From the NCBI RefSeq assembly GCF_036961565.1, contig NZ_JBAMDD010000015.1, positions 1 to 64,000 of the forward strand: a stretch of 64,000 nt of DNA, given 5' to 3'. Positions 24,442 to 32,869 of this stretch are shown here, in pieces; position 1 is the stretch's first letter, and each line of letters starts with the position of its first letter. The DNA is from Chitinimonas sp036961565 (GTDB lineage: Bacteria; Pseudomonadota; Gammaproteobacteria; Burkholderiales; Chitinimonadaceae). The translations under genes were made by a program, and so were the position numbers. Under the pieces are notes generated by a model. The model saw only the letters and a list, made by a program, of their open reading frames with translations. It was not told the origin of the DNA and did not search any database.

Positions 24442-25163
24442 CACCCGCCTGGGTAGGTTTGTTGGTACAGGCTGGCGCCAGCCTGCTGAGCCTCGCCTTG
24501 GTGTGGCTGGGCTGGTTGGCTGTCAGCTACTGGCTACCGGTGCAGGTGGGGCTAGCTGTGCTGGGTGCACGCATGCTGGGGCAACCGCGCTGGTGGTTGC
24601 TGATACACGCCTTGTTTGCACCCGCCATCGTGCTGGGGCTCTGGCTGGATCTTCCACCTTGGATCTACCTGCTGGCTTTTACACTTGCTTGGCTTTTGTT
24701 TGGCCGGATAGACCGTAGCCGGGTGCCGCTGTACCTGAGCAACCAGGCAACACTGGCCGCCCTTGAACCACTGCTGCCCAAGGGTGCCAGTGTGCTCGAT
24801 ATCGGCGCAGGCACAGGTACGGTGCTGGCCGGGCTAGGGCGCCGTAGCGATCTGCAGCTGACGGGGGTGGAGCATGCGTGGTTGCCGTGGCTGCTGGGCT
24901 GGTGCCGCTTGCGCCTGAGCGGCCGCCCGATTGCCTGGTTGCGCGGCGATATGATGGCGGTGCCGCTACGGGATTTTGACGTGGTGTATGCCTTTCTCTC
25001 ACCTGCCGCCATGCCGGCAGTTTGGCAAAAGGCCAGGCAGGAAATGGCCAGTGGCAGTTTACTGATCAGCAATACCTTTGCCGTGCCCGATGTGACGGCG
25101 GATCGTATTATCGAAGTCAACGACTGGAAGGGCGCAAGGCTACATTTATGGCGAATGCCCTGA
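24438..25163 (+). CDS. Membrane-anchored SAM-dependent methyltransferase
   Basis: A 241-residue protein with two or three N-terminal hydrophobic segments (about residues 5-85), then a class I methyltransferase fold (about 95-225). The SAM-binding motif is SVLDIGAGTGTVLAGL, followed by the acidic residue in LTGVEHAW and the DVVYAF strand. The substrate is not recognisable. The start is a GTG overlapping the motB stop, and the end overlaps the HDOD gene by 16 bases, so the three are likely co-translated. Whether it has anything to do with motility is unknown. Confidence 0.75.
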   Translation: MTPAWVGLLVQAGASLLSLALVWLGWLAVSYWLPVQVGLAVLGARMLGQPRWWLLIHALFAPAIVLGLWLDLPPWIYLLAFTLAWLLFGRIDRSRVPLYLSNQATLAALEPLLPKGASVLDIGAGTGTVLAGLGRRSDLQLTGVEHAWLPWLLGWCRLRLSGRPIAWLRGDMMAVPLRDFDVVYAFLSPAAMPAVWQKARQEMASGSLLISNTFAVPDVTADRIIEVNDWKGARLHLWRMP

Positions 25164-26584
25164 TTGCCGACAAAGCGGCAGCAGCGACCAAACACGATGA
25201 CAGGAATGAAGCCTGGCTGGCCTTTTGGGCACGCCGGCCGCTACCCATACTGCAGTCTACCAAGGCTGCCCTGGCGGGGTTGAATGCACGGGTAGAGACC
25301 GTGCGTACCGACGAGATCGTCGACTTGGTGTTGCGCGATCCTTTACTCACCGCCCACGCCCTGCGGCTGATCAACCAGCGCGAGCGCGGCAGTTTGGCAG
25401 CCGATATCGTTTCCATCGAGAGTGTCGTGCTGCTGATGGGGGTGGATGCCTTTGTCGGCCAGTTTGCCCGCTTGCCCAGCGTGGAGTCGCTGCTGTTGCC
25501 CAAGCAGCCGGCGCACTATTTTGGTTTGCTGCGCGATATAGCCGCAGCCCGTCTGGCAGCCAGGTTGGCTCGCGATTTCGGCGTGCTGCGCTACGATGCC
25601 AGGCTGGATGAAATCTACATCACTGCTTTGCTGGCAGGCCTGCCGCGCATGCTGCGTTACCTGGAGGTCGGCTTGCCGGACAAGGCACCACCGGTCGACC
25701 TTGGTAGTGTGGCCTTGCCTTTGTTTGCCCGCTGGCGCCTGCCCGAGGTTTTCAATACCTTGCTGGATGACAGTGCGGCCTCCAGCCAGCGCAGCCTGCT
25801 GCAGCAGGCTGCGCTGCGGCTGGCTGATCGCCTGCAGCAGGGCTGGTGGCACGAGAGCCTGAACAGCGACCTGCATCTTGCTGCCCATACCCTGGGTGTG
25901 GAACAGCCAGAGGCCTGGGAGCTGGTCTGCAAGGCCCTGCTGCACTTTGCCCATAAGGACTGGCCTTACGCCCAGATATTCGCACCCGCTCGCTGGCTGG
26001 TGATGTTGCCGGGTGAGTGGCCCAAGCCGCAGGCCAAGGCCAACCCCGGTGCTGCGAGCCACGAACCGGCGCGGCCTTCGCTGAACGATATTCTGCGTGA
26101 GATGCAAAAAGCAGGGCAGAGTGGTGCGTCCTTCAACCAGATCATGGGCTTGGCCATACGGGCTCAGTCCGAGGCCCTGGGTATGAAGCGCATCATGTTT
26201 GGCCTGCTGATGGCGGGGCACAACCTGCTGAAGACGCGCTACATTGTGGGCGCGACCGATAATGATCCGCTGCGTACCTTCCAGGTCGATCTCTCTGCAC
26301 CGCATATCTTTACACGGTTGATGCTCAAGCCGCAGTCCGTCTGGCTGAATGCAAGCAACCGTGCGCAATACGATGCCTTGCTGCCACGCGGGCTGCGGCA
26401 GGCCGTGGGCGAGGGCGAGTTTGTTGCCATGTCGCTGTTTGTGGAGGAGAAGCCCGTAGGCCTGTTCTATGCCGACAATCAGGGTGGTGCGCTGACAGAG
26501 GCGCAGTACAATGGCTTCAAGCAGGTTTGCCTGATGACGGGACAGTGCCTTACCCGTCAGGCCAAACGGCTGGAGCTGGGTTGA
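25148..26584 (+). CDS. HDOD-domain signalling protein
   Basis: A 478-residue cytoplasmic protein. The N-terminal part (about 35-225) fits an HDOD domain, a catalytically inactive HD-fold output module: RTDEIVDLVLRDPLLTAHALRLINQ, IVSIESVVLLMGVDAFVGQFARLP and the TALLAGLPRMLRYLE helix. The rest (about 330-470) looks GAF-like (EALGMKRIMFGLL, FVAMSLFVEEKPVGLFYADNQ). Such proteins often act in chemotaxis, motility or c-di-GMP-linked control; its place after motAB agrees with that but does not prove it. The ATG at 25148 overlaps the methyltransferase end. Confidence 0.75.
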   Translation: MANALIADKAAAATKHDDRNEAWLAFWARRPLPILQSTKAALAGLNARVETVRTDEIVDLVLRDPLLTAHALRLINQRERGSLAADIVSIESVVLLMGVDAFVGQFARLPSVESLLLPKQPAHYFGLLRDIAAARLAARLARDFGVLRYDARLDEIYITALLAGLPRMLRYLEVGLPDKAPPVDLGSVALPLFARWRLPEVFNTLLDDSAASSQRSLLQQAALRLADRLQQGWWHESLNSDLHLAAHTLGVEQPEAWELVCKALLHFAHKDWPYAQIFAPARWLVMLPGEWPKPQAKANPGAASHEPARPSLNDILREMQKAGQSGASFNQIMGLAIRAQSEALGMKRIMFGLLMAGHNLLKTRYIVGATDNDPLRTFQVDLSAPHIFTRLMLKPQSVWLNASNRAQYDALLPRGLRQAVGEGEFVAMSLFVEEKPVGLFYADNQGGALTEAQYNGFKQVCLMTGQCLTRQAKRLELG

Positions 26585-26631
26585 GTCTGCGGCGATTGCC
26601 CTTGGTAAGCTACCTTTCTGCCTTTTTCTCT

Positions 26632-26662
26632 ACCAGGCCGCTTTGCCGGCCTGGTTTGCTTT
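26632..26662 (+). terminator. Intrinsic terminator before the RNA methyltransferase
   Basis: ACCAGGCCG (26632-26640) pairs with CGGCCTGGT (26647-26655), followed by TTGCTTTT. It should end the motAB transcript. Confidence 0.8.
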
Positions 26663-26676
26663 TGTGATCGCCCCTT

Positions 26677-27453
26677 ATGGATGTCATACAGTCTCGCCAG
26701 AACCCCTTGATCAAGGCCTGCATCAAGCTGATGGAAAATCGGCGGGAGCGCCTGAAAACCGGCCAGACCTTGCTGGATGGCCCCCATCTGCTTGCTGCGG
26801 CGCTTGACGCGGGGCAGCCACCGGAACGCCTGCTGCTATCACAGAGTGCGCCCCAACGTGCCGAGGTGGCTGCGCTGGCGGCACGATTCGATGGGCCGGT
26901 CTCGGTAGTGGCCGATACCCTGTTTGCCGAACTGACCGAGCTGGAGTCGGCATCCGGCGTACTGGCGCTGTGGGCGCCGCCGCCCGCACCCGCACCGTTG
27001 CAGCGTGGCCTGGTACTGGCATTGGACGGTGTGCAGGACCCTGGCAATGTGGGTGCCATGCTGCGCACGGCTGCAGCTGCTGGTGTGGCACAGGTATGGC
27101 TGAGCCCCAACTGCGCCGATGTCTGGTCGCCCAAGGTACTGCGTGCCGGCATGGGGGCGCATTTTCTGCTGCCTGTGGTGGAGCGGGCAGACTTACCTGC
27201 GTTGCTGACCAACTTTGTCGGGCGTAAGGCGGTGACTGTGTTGGATGGCAGCATCTCACTCTACCAGGCCGACCTGCGGGGCGATCTCGTGCTGGTAATG
27301 GGCAGCGAAGGGCAGGGTATCAGCCGCGAGGTGCTGGCACTGGCCGATTTGCGTCTGGCCATACCGATGAGGGCAGGGCTGGAATCGCTCAATGTCGGCG
27401 CCGCGGCGGCTATCTGCCTGTATGAACGGCTGCGCCAGACGCTTTCTGCATGA
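26677..27453 (+). CDS. TrmH/SpoU family RNA 2'-O-methyltransferase
   Basis: A 258-residue SPOUT-fold methyltransferase acting on rRNA or tRNA ribose. It has an N-terminal L30e-like substrate domain (VIQSRQNPLIKACIKLMENRR onward). Motif 1 is LALDGVQDPGNVGAMLRTAAA, motif 2 VLVMGSEGQGIS, and motif 3 IPMRAGLESLNVGAAAAICLYE. The set matches RlmB/TsnR-type enzymes, but the target nucleotide cannot be told from sequence. It stands alone after a terminator and is convergent with the EamA gene. Confidence 0.88.
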   Translation: MDVIQSRQNPLIKACIKLMENRRERLKTGQTLLDGPHLLAAALDAGQPPERLLLSQSAPQRAEVAALAARFDGPVSVVADTLFAELTELESASGVLALWAPPPAPAPLQRGLVLALDGVQDPGNVGAMLRTAAAAGVAQVWLSPNCADVWSPKVLRAGMGAHFLLPVVERADLPALLTNFVGRKAVTVLDGSISLYQADLRGDLVLVMGSEGQGISREVLALADLRLAIPMRAGLESLNVGAAAAICLYERLRQTLSA

Positions 27454-27465
27454 GCGGGGGAGTGC

Positions 27466-28383
27466 TCAGGCCAGCCGTGCCGCCAGCCTGGTCAGGCCCA
27501 GCTTGCGCAATACCGGGGCGATGTCGAGCAGCATAATGACATTGCCGGCAACGGCACAGGCTATGCCAGCTACTGTCCAGATGCGCCATTGGAATCCTTC
27601 GAACCAGCCAGACAGCAGTAAGGCTACGATGGGGACAGCGACGGCGATATAGCCGGACTTGGCGGCGCCTATGCGCCCTAGCAGCGTGAGATAGGCGGCA
27701 AACGCCAGGACCGAGCCGAAGATAGATAGATAGAGCAAGGACGCAAGGTAGCTGGGGCGGGTATCAAATACCAGGCCTTGGTTACCGATCAGCGTGAAGA
27801 TCAGCGCAATACTGCCGCCCACCAGCATGCCGTAGCCTATGGAGGGTAGCAATGGTATTTGCTGATTGCGGTTGTGCTGTGCCACCAGGTTGCCCAGGGA
27901 GGCCAGCAGGGCGGCTCCCAGGCCACAAGCCACACCCAGCCAGGCAGAGGCGGTGCGAACATCGGTCAGTTCCGGCCAGAACACCAGGGCGATACCCAGT
28001 ATGCCCAAGGCCGCACCCAGGACGGACTTCTGATCCATCCGACGGCCAAATACCAGGCTCATGCCCACCAGGTTGATGACTACCATGCTGGAGTTCAATA
28101 CGGCCATCAAACCTGAGGCGATGTGTTTTTCGGCCTCGTACACCAGCATATAACTGACCCCGAACATCAGCGAGCCCTGCAGTGCAGACCAGGCCATTTC
28201 GGTGCGACTCAGTTGCAGGCGCTCACCGCGTAGCTTGCACCAGCCCAGCAACAAGAGGCCGGCCAGCAAGAAGCGATAAGCCACCGAGGCGCTGGCGGGC
28301 ACGCTGCCGTATTGAAACGTGATGGCCAGCCAGGTTGACCCCCAGATCAGTGTGGCAACGGCATAGAGCAGGGCGTTGGGCAT
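27466..28383 (-). CDS. EamA/DMT-superfamily permease
   Basis: A 305-residue inner-membrane transporter with ten hydrophobic segments in two EamA repeats: MPNALLYAVATLIWGSTWLAI opens the first and the second begins near SAWLGVACGLGAALLASL. Substrates of this family include amino acids and other small metabolites; nothing here points to one. The ATG at 28381-28383 is chosen over an upstream one at 28572 because the longer leader is hydrophilic and would run through the palindromic element at 28503-28612. Confidence 0.85.
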   Translation of the reverse strand: MPNALLYAVATLIWGSTWLAITFQYGSVPASASVAYRFLLAGLLLLGWCKLRGERLQLSRTEMAWSALQGSLMFGVSYMLVYEAEKHIASGLMAVLNSSMVVINLVGMSLVFGRRMDQKSVLGAALGILGIALVFWPELTDVRTASAWLGVACGLGAALLASLGNLVAQHNRNQQIPLLPSIGYGMLVGGSIALIFTLIGNQGLVFDTRPSYLASLLYLSIFGSVLAFAAYLTLLGRIGAAKSGYIAVAVPIVALLLSGWFEGFQWRIWTVAGIACAVAGNVIMLLDIAPVLRKLGLTRLAARLA

Positions 28384-28872
28384 GGCGGCATTCCTGGGAA
28401 CCCATGATGGGCTCAAGTCATTGATGTGTGCTGACGGGGCGGCGGCGCAGCCTAAATCAGCGGGCTCCCCCTGATTGCTTCCCCCTGCCATCCTCATGCT
28501 TAGAGCCGCTAACAAAACCCTCTGGCGTTGTTGTGCAAACTTGCCATACCCACGGATTGTGTACGTTTGCACGCCTAGCCAGAACCGCTTCGCCGGATTT
28601 TGTTAGCCGCTCTTAATGCGCTTTCAGTATTTCAATGGTTTAGGCTCATACCAGGCTTCGAGAGGTATGCCCTAGCGTAGTCTTCCTGGGTACAAGGTGG
28701 CAGGCACGGCCTGTGCCTGCGGAAGCTGACTGTGATGGTGGCCATGGCAGGACACTTCGTCGCCTAGTGCCGGCGCTGGGGCTGGCCACCGGGCAGTCGG
28801 TTCAGCCTATACCGCCTATACCGCCGGGTCGGCGTGATGCTGCAGTGACGCGTCGGTAGAATGAACAGATGC
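28384..28872. other. Non-coding stretch with a short mobile element
   Basis: About 490 bases between the EamA permease start and the CadR stop. It holds the TTA-flanked palindrome at 28503-28612, a small inverted repeat GCAGGCAC/GTGCCTGC (28700-28720) and a 9-base tandem repeat CCTATACCG x2 (28806-28823). No credible gene was seen. Confidence 0.6.
28503..28612. mobile_element. 110-bp palindromic MITE-like element
   Basis: The ends GAGCCGCTAACAAAACCC and, on the other strand, GAGCGGCTAACAAAATCC match at 16 of 18 positions. The element is flanked by TTA on both sides (28500-28502 and 28613-28615), as for a 3-bp target duplication. An inner pair GTGCAAAC/GTTTGCAC makes the whole piece fold on itself. 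There is no reading frame inside, so it would need a transposase from elsewhere. Confidence 0.7.
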
Positions 28873-29304
28873 TCAGCCTAAATGGGTGTGCCGCTCCTGC
28901 CGTGCCTCACTCTCCATGCTGACCAGCCCCTGCAATATGCCGCAGGCTGCTGCAGGCTGTTCTGCCTTGCATTGGTGCCGCAACTCACCAAGCTGCAGTT
29001 TCAGCTGCATCAATTCTGCGATGCGTGCATCAACGTGACCGATGTGTTCATCCAGCAAGGCGTTGACTCGGCCACATCCTGCAGCGGGTGCATCCATTAC
29101 CTCCAGCAAGGTGCGAATTTCACCATGCGTCATGTCGAGCGCCCGGCAATTGCGGATGAATCGCAGGCGCTCCAGATGCTGGGGGCCGTAGCTACGGAAG
29201 TTGCCAGAGGTGCGCTCTGGCTGTGGCAGCAGTCCTTCTTTTTCGTAGTAGCGAACCGTTTCAACGGTGCACTGCGCAATCTGTCCTAGTTCACCGATTT
29301 TCAT
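28873..29304 (-). CDS. cadR: Cd(II)/Pb(II)-responsive MerR-family regulator
   Basis: A 143-residue MerR-type activator. The N-terminal winged HTH is MKIGELGQIAQCTVETVRYYEKEGLLPQPER, a dimerisation helix follows, and the C-terminal metal-binding region holds a cysteine in APAAGCGRVN and the diagnostic CGILQGLVSMES. The Cys triad and this last motif match CadR/PbrR. The His at the extreme C-terminus (RHTHLG) may add ligands. It is divergent from the P-type ATPase gene. The shared region contains the stretched promoter and the dyad at 29336-29356 to which the protein should bind. Confidence 0.9.
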   Translation of the reverse strand: MKIGELGQIAQCTVETVRYYEKEGLLPQPERTSGNFRSYGPQHLERLRFIRNCRALDMTHGEIRTLLEVMDAPAAGCGRVNALLDEHIGHVDARIAELMQLKLQLGELRHQCKAEQPAAACGILQGLVSMESEARQERHTHLG

Positions 29305-29332
29305 GTGCGTTCCAAATAATCCGATTCATGAC

Positions 29333-29363
29333 TTGACTCTATAGTAGCTTCAGGGTGTGAGAT
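29333..29363 (+). promoter_or_regulatory. CadR-type stretched promoter and operator
   Basis: TTGACT (29333-29338) and a weak -10 TGAGAT (29358-29363) are 19 bases apart, the long spacing used by MerR-type activators. Between them lies the dyad ACTCTATAG-TAG-CTTCAGGGT (29336-29356), close to the known Cd/Pb operator pattern. Metal-bound CadR would twist this promoter into activity. Confidence 0.8.
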
Positions 29364-29402
29364 GGCGCCATCGCAATATGGAAAAATATGGAAAGCCCAC
29401 TC

Positions 29403-31748
29403 ATGTCTTCCGCCCATGTGCATGAAAAATCGGCCGGAAAAGCTTGCTGTGATCATGGTATCCCGCATGGCGAGGCTAATCATGCCCACCATCACCATGA
29501 TCATGCGGCCGATCACGATCACGATCACGACGCGGCCGCAGTAGCCGTGGCTGAGACCGTGGGAGTGGACGCCTGTACGCCGTCTTGCTGTGGCGGGGGG
29601 ACCATGGCGCCGCTGGTAGGTATCACGGAGCCGAGCCCGGTATCCACGATGGTGCCTGCGGGCTGCGTGCGCAGCCAGCTACGCATCGCGCAGATGGATT
29701 GTCCTGTTGAAGAAGCACTGATACGCAAGAAGCTGGGCGGCATGGCTGCGGTGCAGGGGCTGGAGTTCAACCTGATACAGCGGGTACTGACGGTGGTGCA
29801 TGCCCCCGGCGCGCTGCCCGCAATCGAGGCGGCGATCCTTAGCTTGGGTATGACAGCGGAAGGCATCACTGACAGCGCGGCACCTGCTGCAGCCGTGGCG
29901 CCCAGCAAGCCCTGGTGGCCGCTGGCTGTATCTGGCGGCCTTGCCCTGGGTGCGGAGATCGCACATTGGCTGCAAGGGCCGGAGTGGGTGAGCGCCGTGA
30001 TGGCACTGGCTGCCATTGCACTCTGCGGCATAGGCACCTACAAGAAAGGTTGGATTGCCCTCAGGAACGGCGAGCTCAACATCAATGCCTTGATGACCAT
30101 CGCCGTTACCGGTGCAATATTGATACGCCAGTGGCCAGAGGCGGCCATGGTGATGTTCCTGTTCACCATTGCCGAGCTTATCGAGGCCAAGTCCCTGGAT
30201 CGCGCCCGCAATGCCATCCGTGGCTTGATGCAACTGACGCCGGAGCGAGCCACCATGCTGCAGGCCGATGGTCGGTGGCTTGAGGTGGAGGCCAAGGCTG
30301 TGCCCCTAGGCGCCGTGGTGCGGATTAAGCCGGGCGAACGTATCGGTCTGGATGGCGTGCTGGTAAGTGGGGGCTCGACGGTCAATCAGGCACCCATTAC
30401 AGGCGAGAGCATCCCCGTAGATAAAGTAGTAGGCGACACGATCTTTGCCGGCACCATCAATATTGCGGGCTCGTTCGAATACCGTGTGACCGCCGCCGCC
30501 AGCAACAGCACCCTGGCCCGCATCATTCATGCGATTGAGGAGGCACAAGGCGCGCGCGCGCCGACCCAGCGCTTCGTCGATCGCTTTGCCAGGATCTATA
30601 CCCCGCTGGTATTTGTCCTTGCCCTGGCTGTGGCCTTGCTACCGCCCTTGCTGATGGAGGGTGATTGGTATGCGTGGGTATACAAAGCACTGGTGCTGCT
30701 GGTTATTGCCTGCCCCTGTGCCCTGGTGATTTCCACGCCCGTGACCATAGTCAGCGGCCTTGCTGCCGCTGCGCGACATGGCATCCTCGTCAAAGGCGGG
30801 GTGTATCTGGAAGAAGGCCGCCGACTGAAATGGCTGGCATTGGACAAGACCGGCACCATCACGCATGGCAAGCCAGAACTGGTCGATAGCGTCATCCTGG
30901 ATGAGTCCGTCAATGCCATGCAACTGGCGACTAGCCTGGCTGTCCGATCCGACCATCCTGTTTCACATGCCATCGCCCGTGCCGGTAAGCAATCGAATGT
31001 AGCTGTACTGCCGGTTGCGGATTTCAGCGCCTTGCTGGGGCGAGGTGTACGCGGCCAGGTGGCGGGTGAGCTTCTCCATCTGGGTAACCACCGCCTGATC
31101 GAAGAACTTGGGGTGTGCTCGCCGGATTTGGAACAACACCTGTTTGCGCTGGAAGAAGCAGGCAAGACCGTTATCTTGCTTGCCAGCGAGCGGAAGGTAC
31201 TGGCCTTGTTTGCCGTAGCAGATACGGTGAAGGACAGCAGCCGGGAAGCGGTCAAGGCATTGCATGCGCTGGGCATCAGGACCGTGATGCTGACCGGGGA
31301 CAATCAGCATACTGCCGCTGCGATCGCCAGGCAGGTAGGCATGGATGAGGCGCGCGGCAATCAGCTCCCCGAGGACAAGCTCAAGGCAATTGAAGCCTTT
31401 GCCCAGATGGGCAAGGTCGGCATGGTGGGCGATGGCATCAACGATGCGCCAGCGCTGGCACGGGCAGACATTGGGTTTGCCATGGGCGCGGCAGGCACCG
31501 ACACCGCCATCGAAACAGCCGATGTGGCCTTGATGGATGACGATCTGCGCAAGATCGCACGCTTTGTGCAGCTGTCACGCAGCACCCACGCTGTACTGGT
31601 ACAGAACATCAGCCTAGCGCTGGGCATCAAAGCAGTATTCCTGGCGCTTACCCTTATGGGGCTGGGCACCATGTGGATGGCTGTGTTTGCGGACATGGGC
31701 GCCGCCTTGCTGGTTGTGGGCAACGGCCTGCGACTGTTGCGCAAGTAA
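29403..31748 (+). CDS. cadA: Cd/Zn/Pb-exporting P1B-type ATPase
   Basis: A heavy-metal efflux pump of the inner membrane, 781 residues. The N-terminus has a His-rich stretch (residues about 19-43, HHHHDH and DHDHDHD), a CCGGG cysteine cluster and one HMA-like domain with MDCPVEE (98-104). The core has the TGES actuator loop, the transmembrane metal site CPC (Cys437/Cys439) typical of Zn/Cd/Pb pumps, phospho-acceptor DKTGT (Asp481) and GDGINDAPALARADIGFAMG. The ATG at 29403 has GGAAAG seven bases upstream; another in-frame ATG at 29388 is too close to its Shine-Dalgarno. It leads a seven-gene metal operon. Confidence 0.93.
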   Translation: MSSAHVHEKSAGKACCDHGIPHGEANHAHHHHDHAADHDHDHDAAAVAVAETVGVDACTPSCCGGGTMAPLVGITEPSPVSTMVPAGCVRSQLRIAQMDCPVEEALIRKKLGGMAAVQGLEFNLIQRVLTVVHAPGALPAIEAAILSLGMTAEGITDSAAPAAAVAPSKPWWPLAVSGGLALGAEIAHWLQGPEWVSAVMALAAIALCGIGTYKKGWIALRNGELNINALMTIAVTGAILIRQWPEAAMVMFLFTIAELIEAKSLDRARNAIRGLMQLTPERATMLQADGRWLEVEAKAVPLGAVVRIKPGERIGLDGVLVSGGSTVNQAPITGESIPVDKVVGDTIFAGTINIAGSFEYRVTAAASNSTLARIIHAIEEAQGARAPTQRFVDRFARIYTPLVFVLALAVALLPPLLMEGDWYAWVYKALVLLVIACPCALVISTPVTIVSGLAAAARHGILVKGGVYLEEGRRLKWLALDKTGTITHGKPELVDSVILDESVNAMQLATSLAVRSDHPVSHAIARAGKQSNVAVLPVADFSALLGRGVRGQVAGELLHLGNHRLIEELGVCSPDLEQHLFALEEAGKTVILLASERKVLALFAVADTVKDSSREAVKALHALGIRTVMLTGDNQHTAAAIARQVGMDEARGNQLPEDKLKAIEAFAQMGKVGMVGDGINDAPALARADIGFAMGAAGTDTAIETADVALMDDDLRKIARFVQLSRSTHAVLVQNISLALGIKAVFLALTLMGLGTMWMAVFADMGAALLVVGNGLRLLRK

Positions 31749-31767
31749 GGCTGTTTACGGAGTGACC

Positions 31768-31959
31768 ATGCAAGCAGATGAACCGACCTGCGCAAGGCAA
31801 GCTGACCTGGTGCGATGCGGCATGCGCCGCCGCAATTTGCGTACTGGACTGTTGTTGTTCGCCGTCGTACTGATTTTCTCGTTGAGCGTTTTCCACAAGT
31901 ATGGTGCGTTCAGCGCGACACCCGCTGCAGCCACACCTGCCGTAAAGGGACAATCATGA
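31768..31959 (+). CDS. Small single-pass membrane protein
   Basis: A 63-residue protein with a hydrophilic Cys-containing start (DEPTCARQADLVRCGMRRR), one transmembrane segment (TGLLLFAVVLIFSLSVF) and a short Ala-rich tail. The positive-inside rule puts the N-terminus in the cytoplasm. GGAG precedes the ATG and the stop overlaps the next start (ATGA at 31956-31959), so it is very likely a real gene. I do not recognise the family. The two cysteines on the cytoplasmic side could hold metal, which is inference. Confidence 0.6.
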   Translation: MQADEPTCARQADLVRCGMRRRNLRTGLLLFAVVLIFSLSVFHKYGAFSATPAAATPAVKGQS

Positions 31960-32351
31960 ACCGGCCCACGTCTGCTGTGCTGGCTTATCAGCAAGCCATG
32001 CAAAACGCCAAGGATAGACTGAAGGCCGGCGAGACGGCGGCAGCCTTCGCGCTTCTGGAGCGGGCGCATGTGCTGGGACAGCGCAAGCTCTGGCCGCACT
32101 GGGCCGTGCATATCTGGATGCTTAGGGTGGCCCTTGCACGTCGTGATGTGCGGGAGGTCATAGGCCAGCTTTGGCGCTTGTTCCTTACCCCCTTTGGTCA
32201 TCTGACCGGACGGCTTCCGCTGGGAAATACCGGCGGCGCCAATGTCAGCGCTTTCGCCCCTATGGAGATATCGGCGGAACTGCGCGCCATCATGCAAGCC
32301 GGTGAAAATCAGGCGGAACAGCCTGGGCCAAACCGCGATTATTTGAGCTAA
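31956..32351 (+). CDS. DUF3703 family protein
   Basis: A 131-residue protein of the DUF3703 type: an Ala-rich helical start (AYQQAMQNAKDRLKAGETAAAFALLERAHVLGQ), then the conserved HWAVHIWMLRVALARRDVREVIGQLWRL and GRLPLGNTGGANVSAF. It lacks a signal peptide. The family occurs beside metal-resistance genes, but its function is not known. AAAGGG precedes the ATG, which overlaps the upstream stop. Its position suggests a shared transcript with cadA. Confidence 0.75.
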   Translation: MNRPTSAVLAYQQAMQNAKDRLKAGETAAAFALLERAHVLGQRKLWPHWAVHIWMLRVALARRDVREVIGQLWRLFLTPFGHLTGRLPLGNTGGANVSAFAPMEISAELRAIMQAGENQAEQPGPNRDYLS

Positions 32352-32356
32352 AGCAT

Positions 32357-32869
32357 ATGGTTTACTCCTCACGTACACACTTTCTGCCGTGGCTGCTGCT
32401 GACACTATTGCTGATTACCGTCGATCAGGCTGTCAAATATGGGGTGAGTGTCTGGCTGCCGCTACATGGCAGCGTCGAAGTGACGCCTTGGTTCAATCTG
32501 GTGCATGTGCTTAACCCAGGGGCCGCTTTCTCTTTTCTGGCCCATGCAGGCGGGTGGCAGCGCTACTTCTTTACGCTTCTGGGCTTGGGCGTCTGCGGCT
32601 TGCTGCTGTTCTGGCTATGGCGAGGAGTAAGCAACAGGCTCGAAACGGTGGCGTATATCGGGCTGATCGGTGGCGCCATGGGCAATGTGCTGGATCGCAT
32701 CCGCATTGGCGCTGTGGTGGATTATCTGGATCTGCATTGGCAAGGCTGGCATTGGCCTGCCTTCAACCTGGCTGATGTTTTCGTGATAGGCGGTGCTGTC
32801 TTGTTGGTACTCGCCAGTGCACGTCTAGGGCTTAGTGGTGTTACTCCCGCGCGAGGAGCGTCAACTTGA
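32357..32869 (+). CDS. lspA: Signal peptidase II, metal-operon paralogue (PbrC-like)
   Basis: A lipoprotein signal peptidase of the inner membrane, 170 residues with four hydrophobic segments. The catalytic pair is present: Asp122 in GAVVDYLD and Asp140 in FNLADVFV. The conserved VLNPGAAFSFL and GGAMGNVLDRIRIG stretches are intact, so it should be active. Its place in a Cd/Pb operon recalls pbrC and pbrB/pbrC fusions of lead-resistance operons. The main chromosomal lspA is expected elsewhere, normally next to ileS. The stop overlaps the next start (TTGA). Confidence 0.88.
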   Translation: MVYSSRTHFLPWLLLTLLLITVDQAVKYGVSVWLPLHGSVEVTPWFNLVHVLNPGAAFSFLAHAGGWQRYFFTLLGLGVCGLLLFWLWRGVSNRLETVAYIGLIGGAMGNVLDRIRIGAVVDYLDLHWQGWHWPAFNLADVFVIGGAVLLVLASARLGLSGVTPARGAST

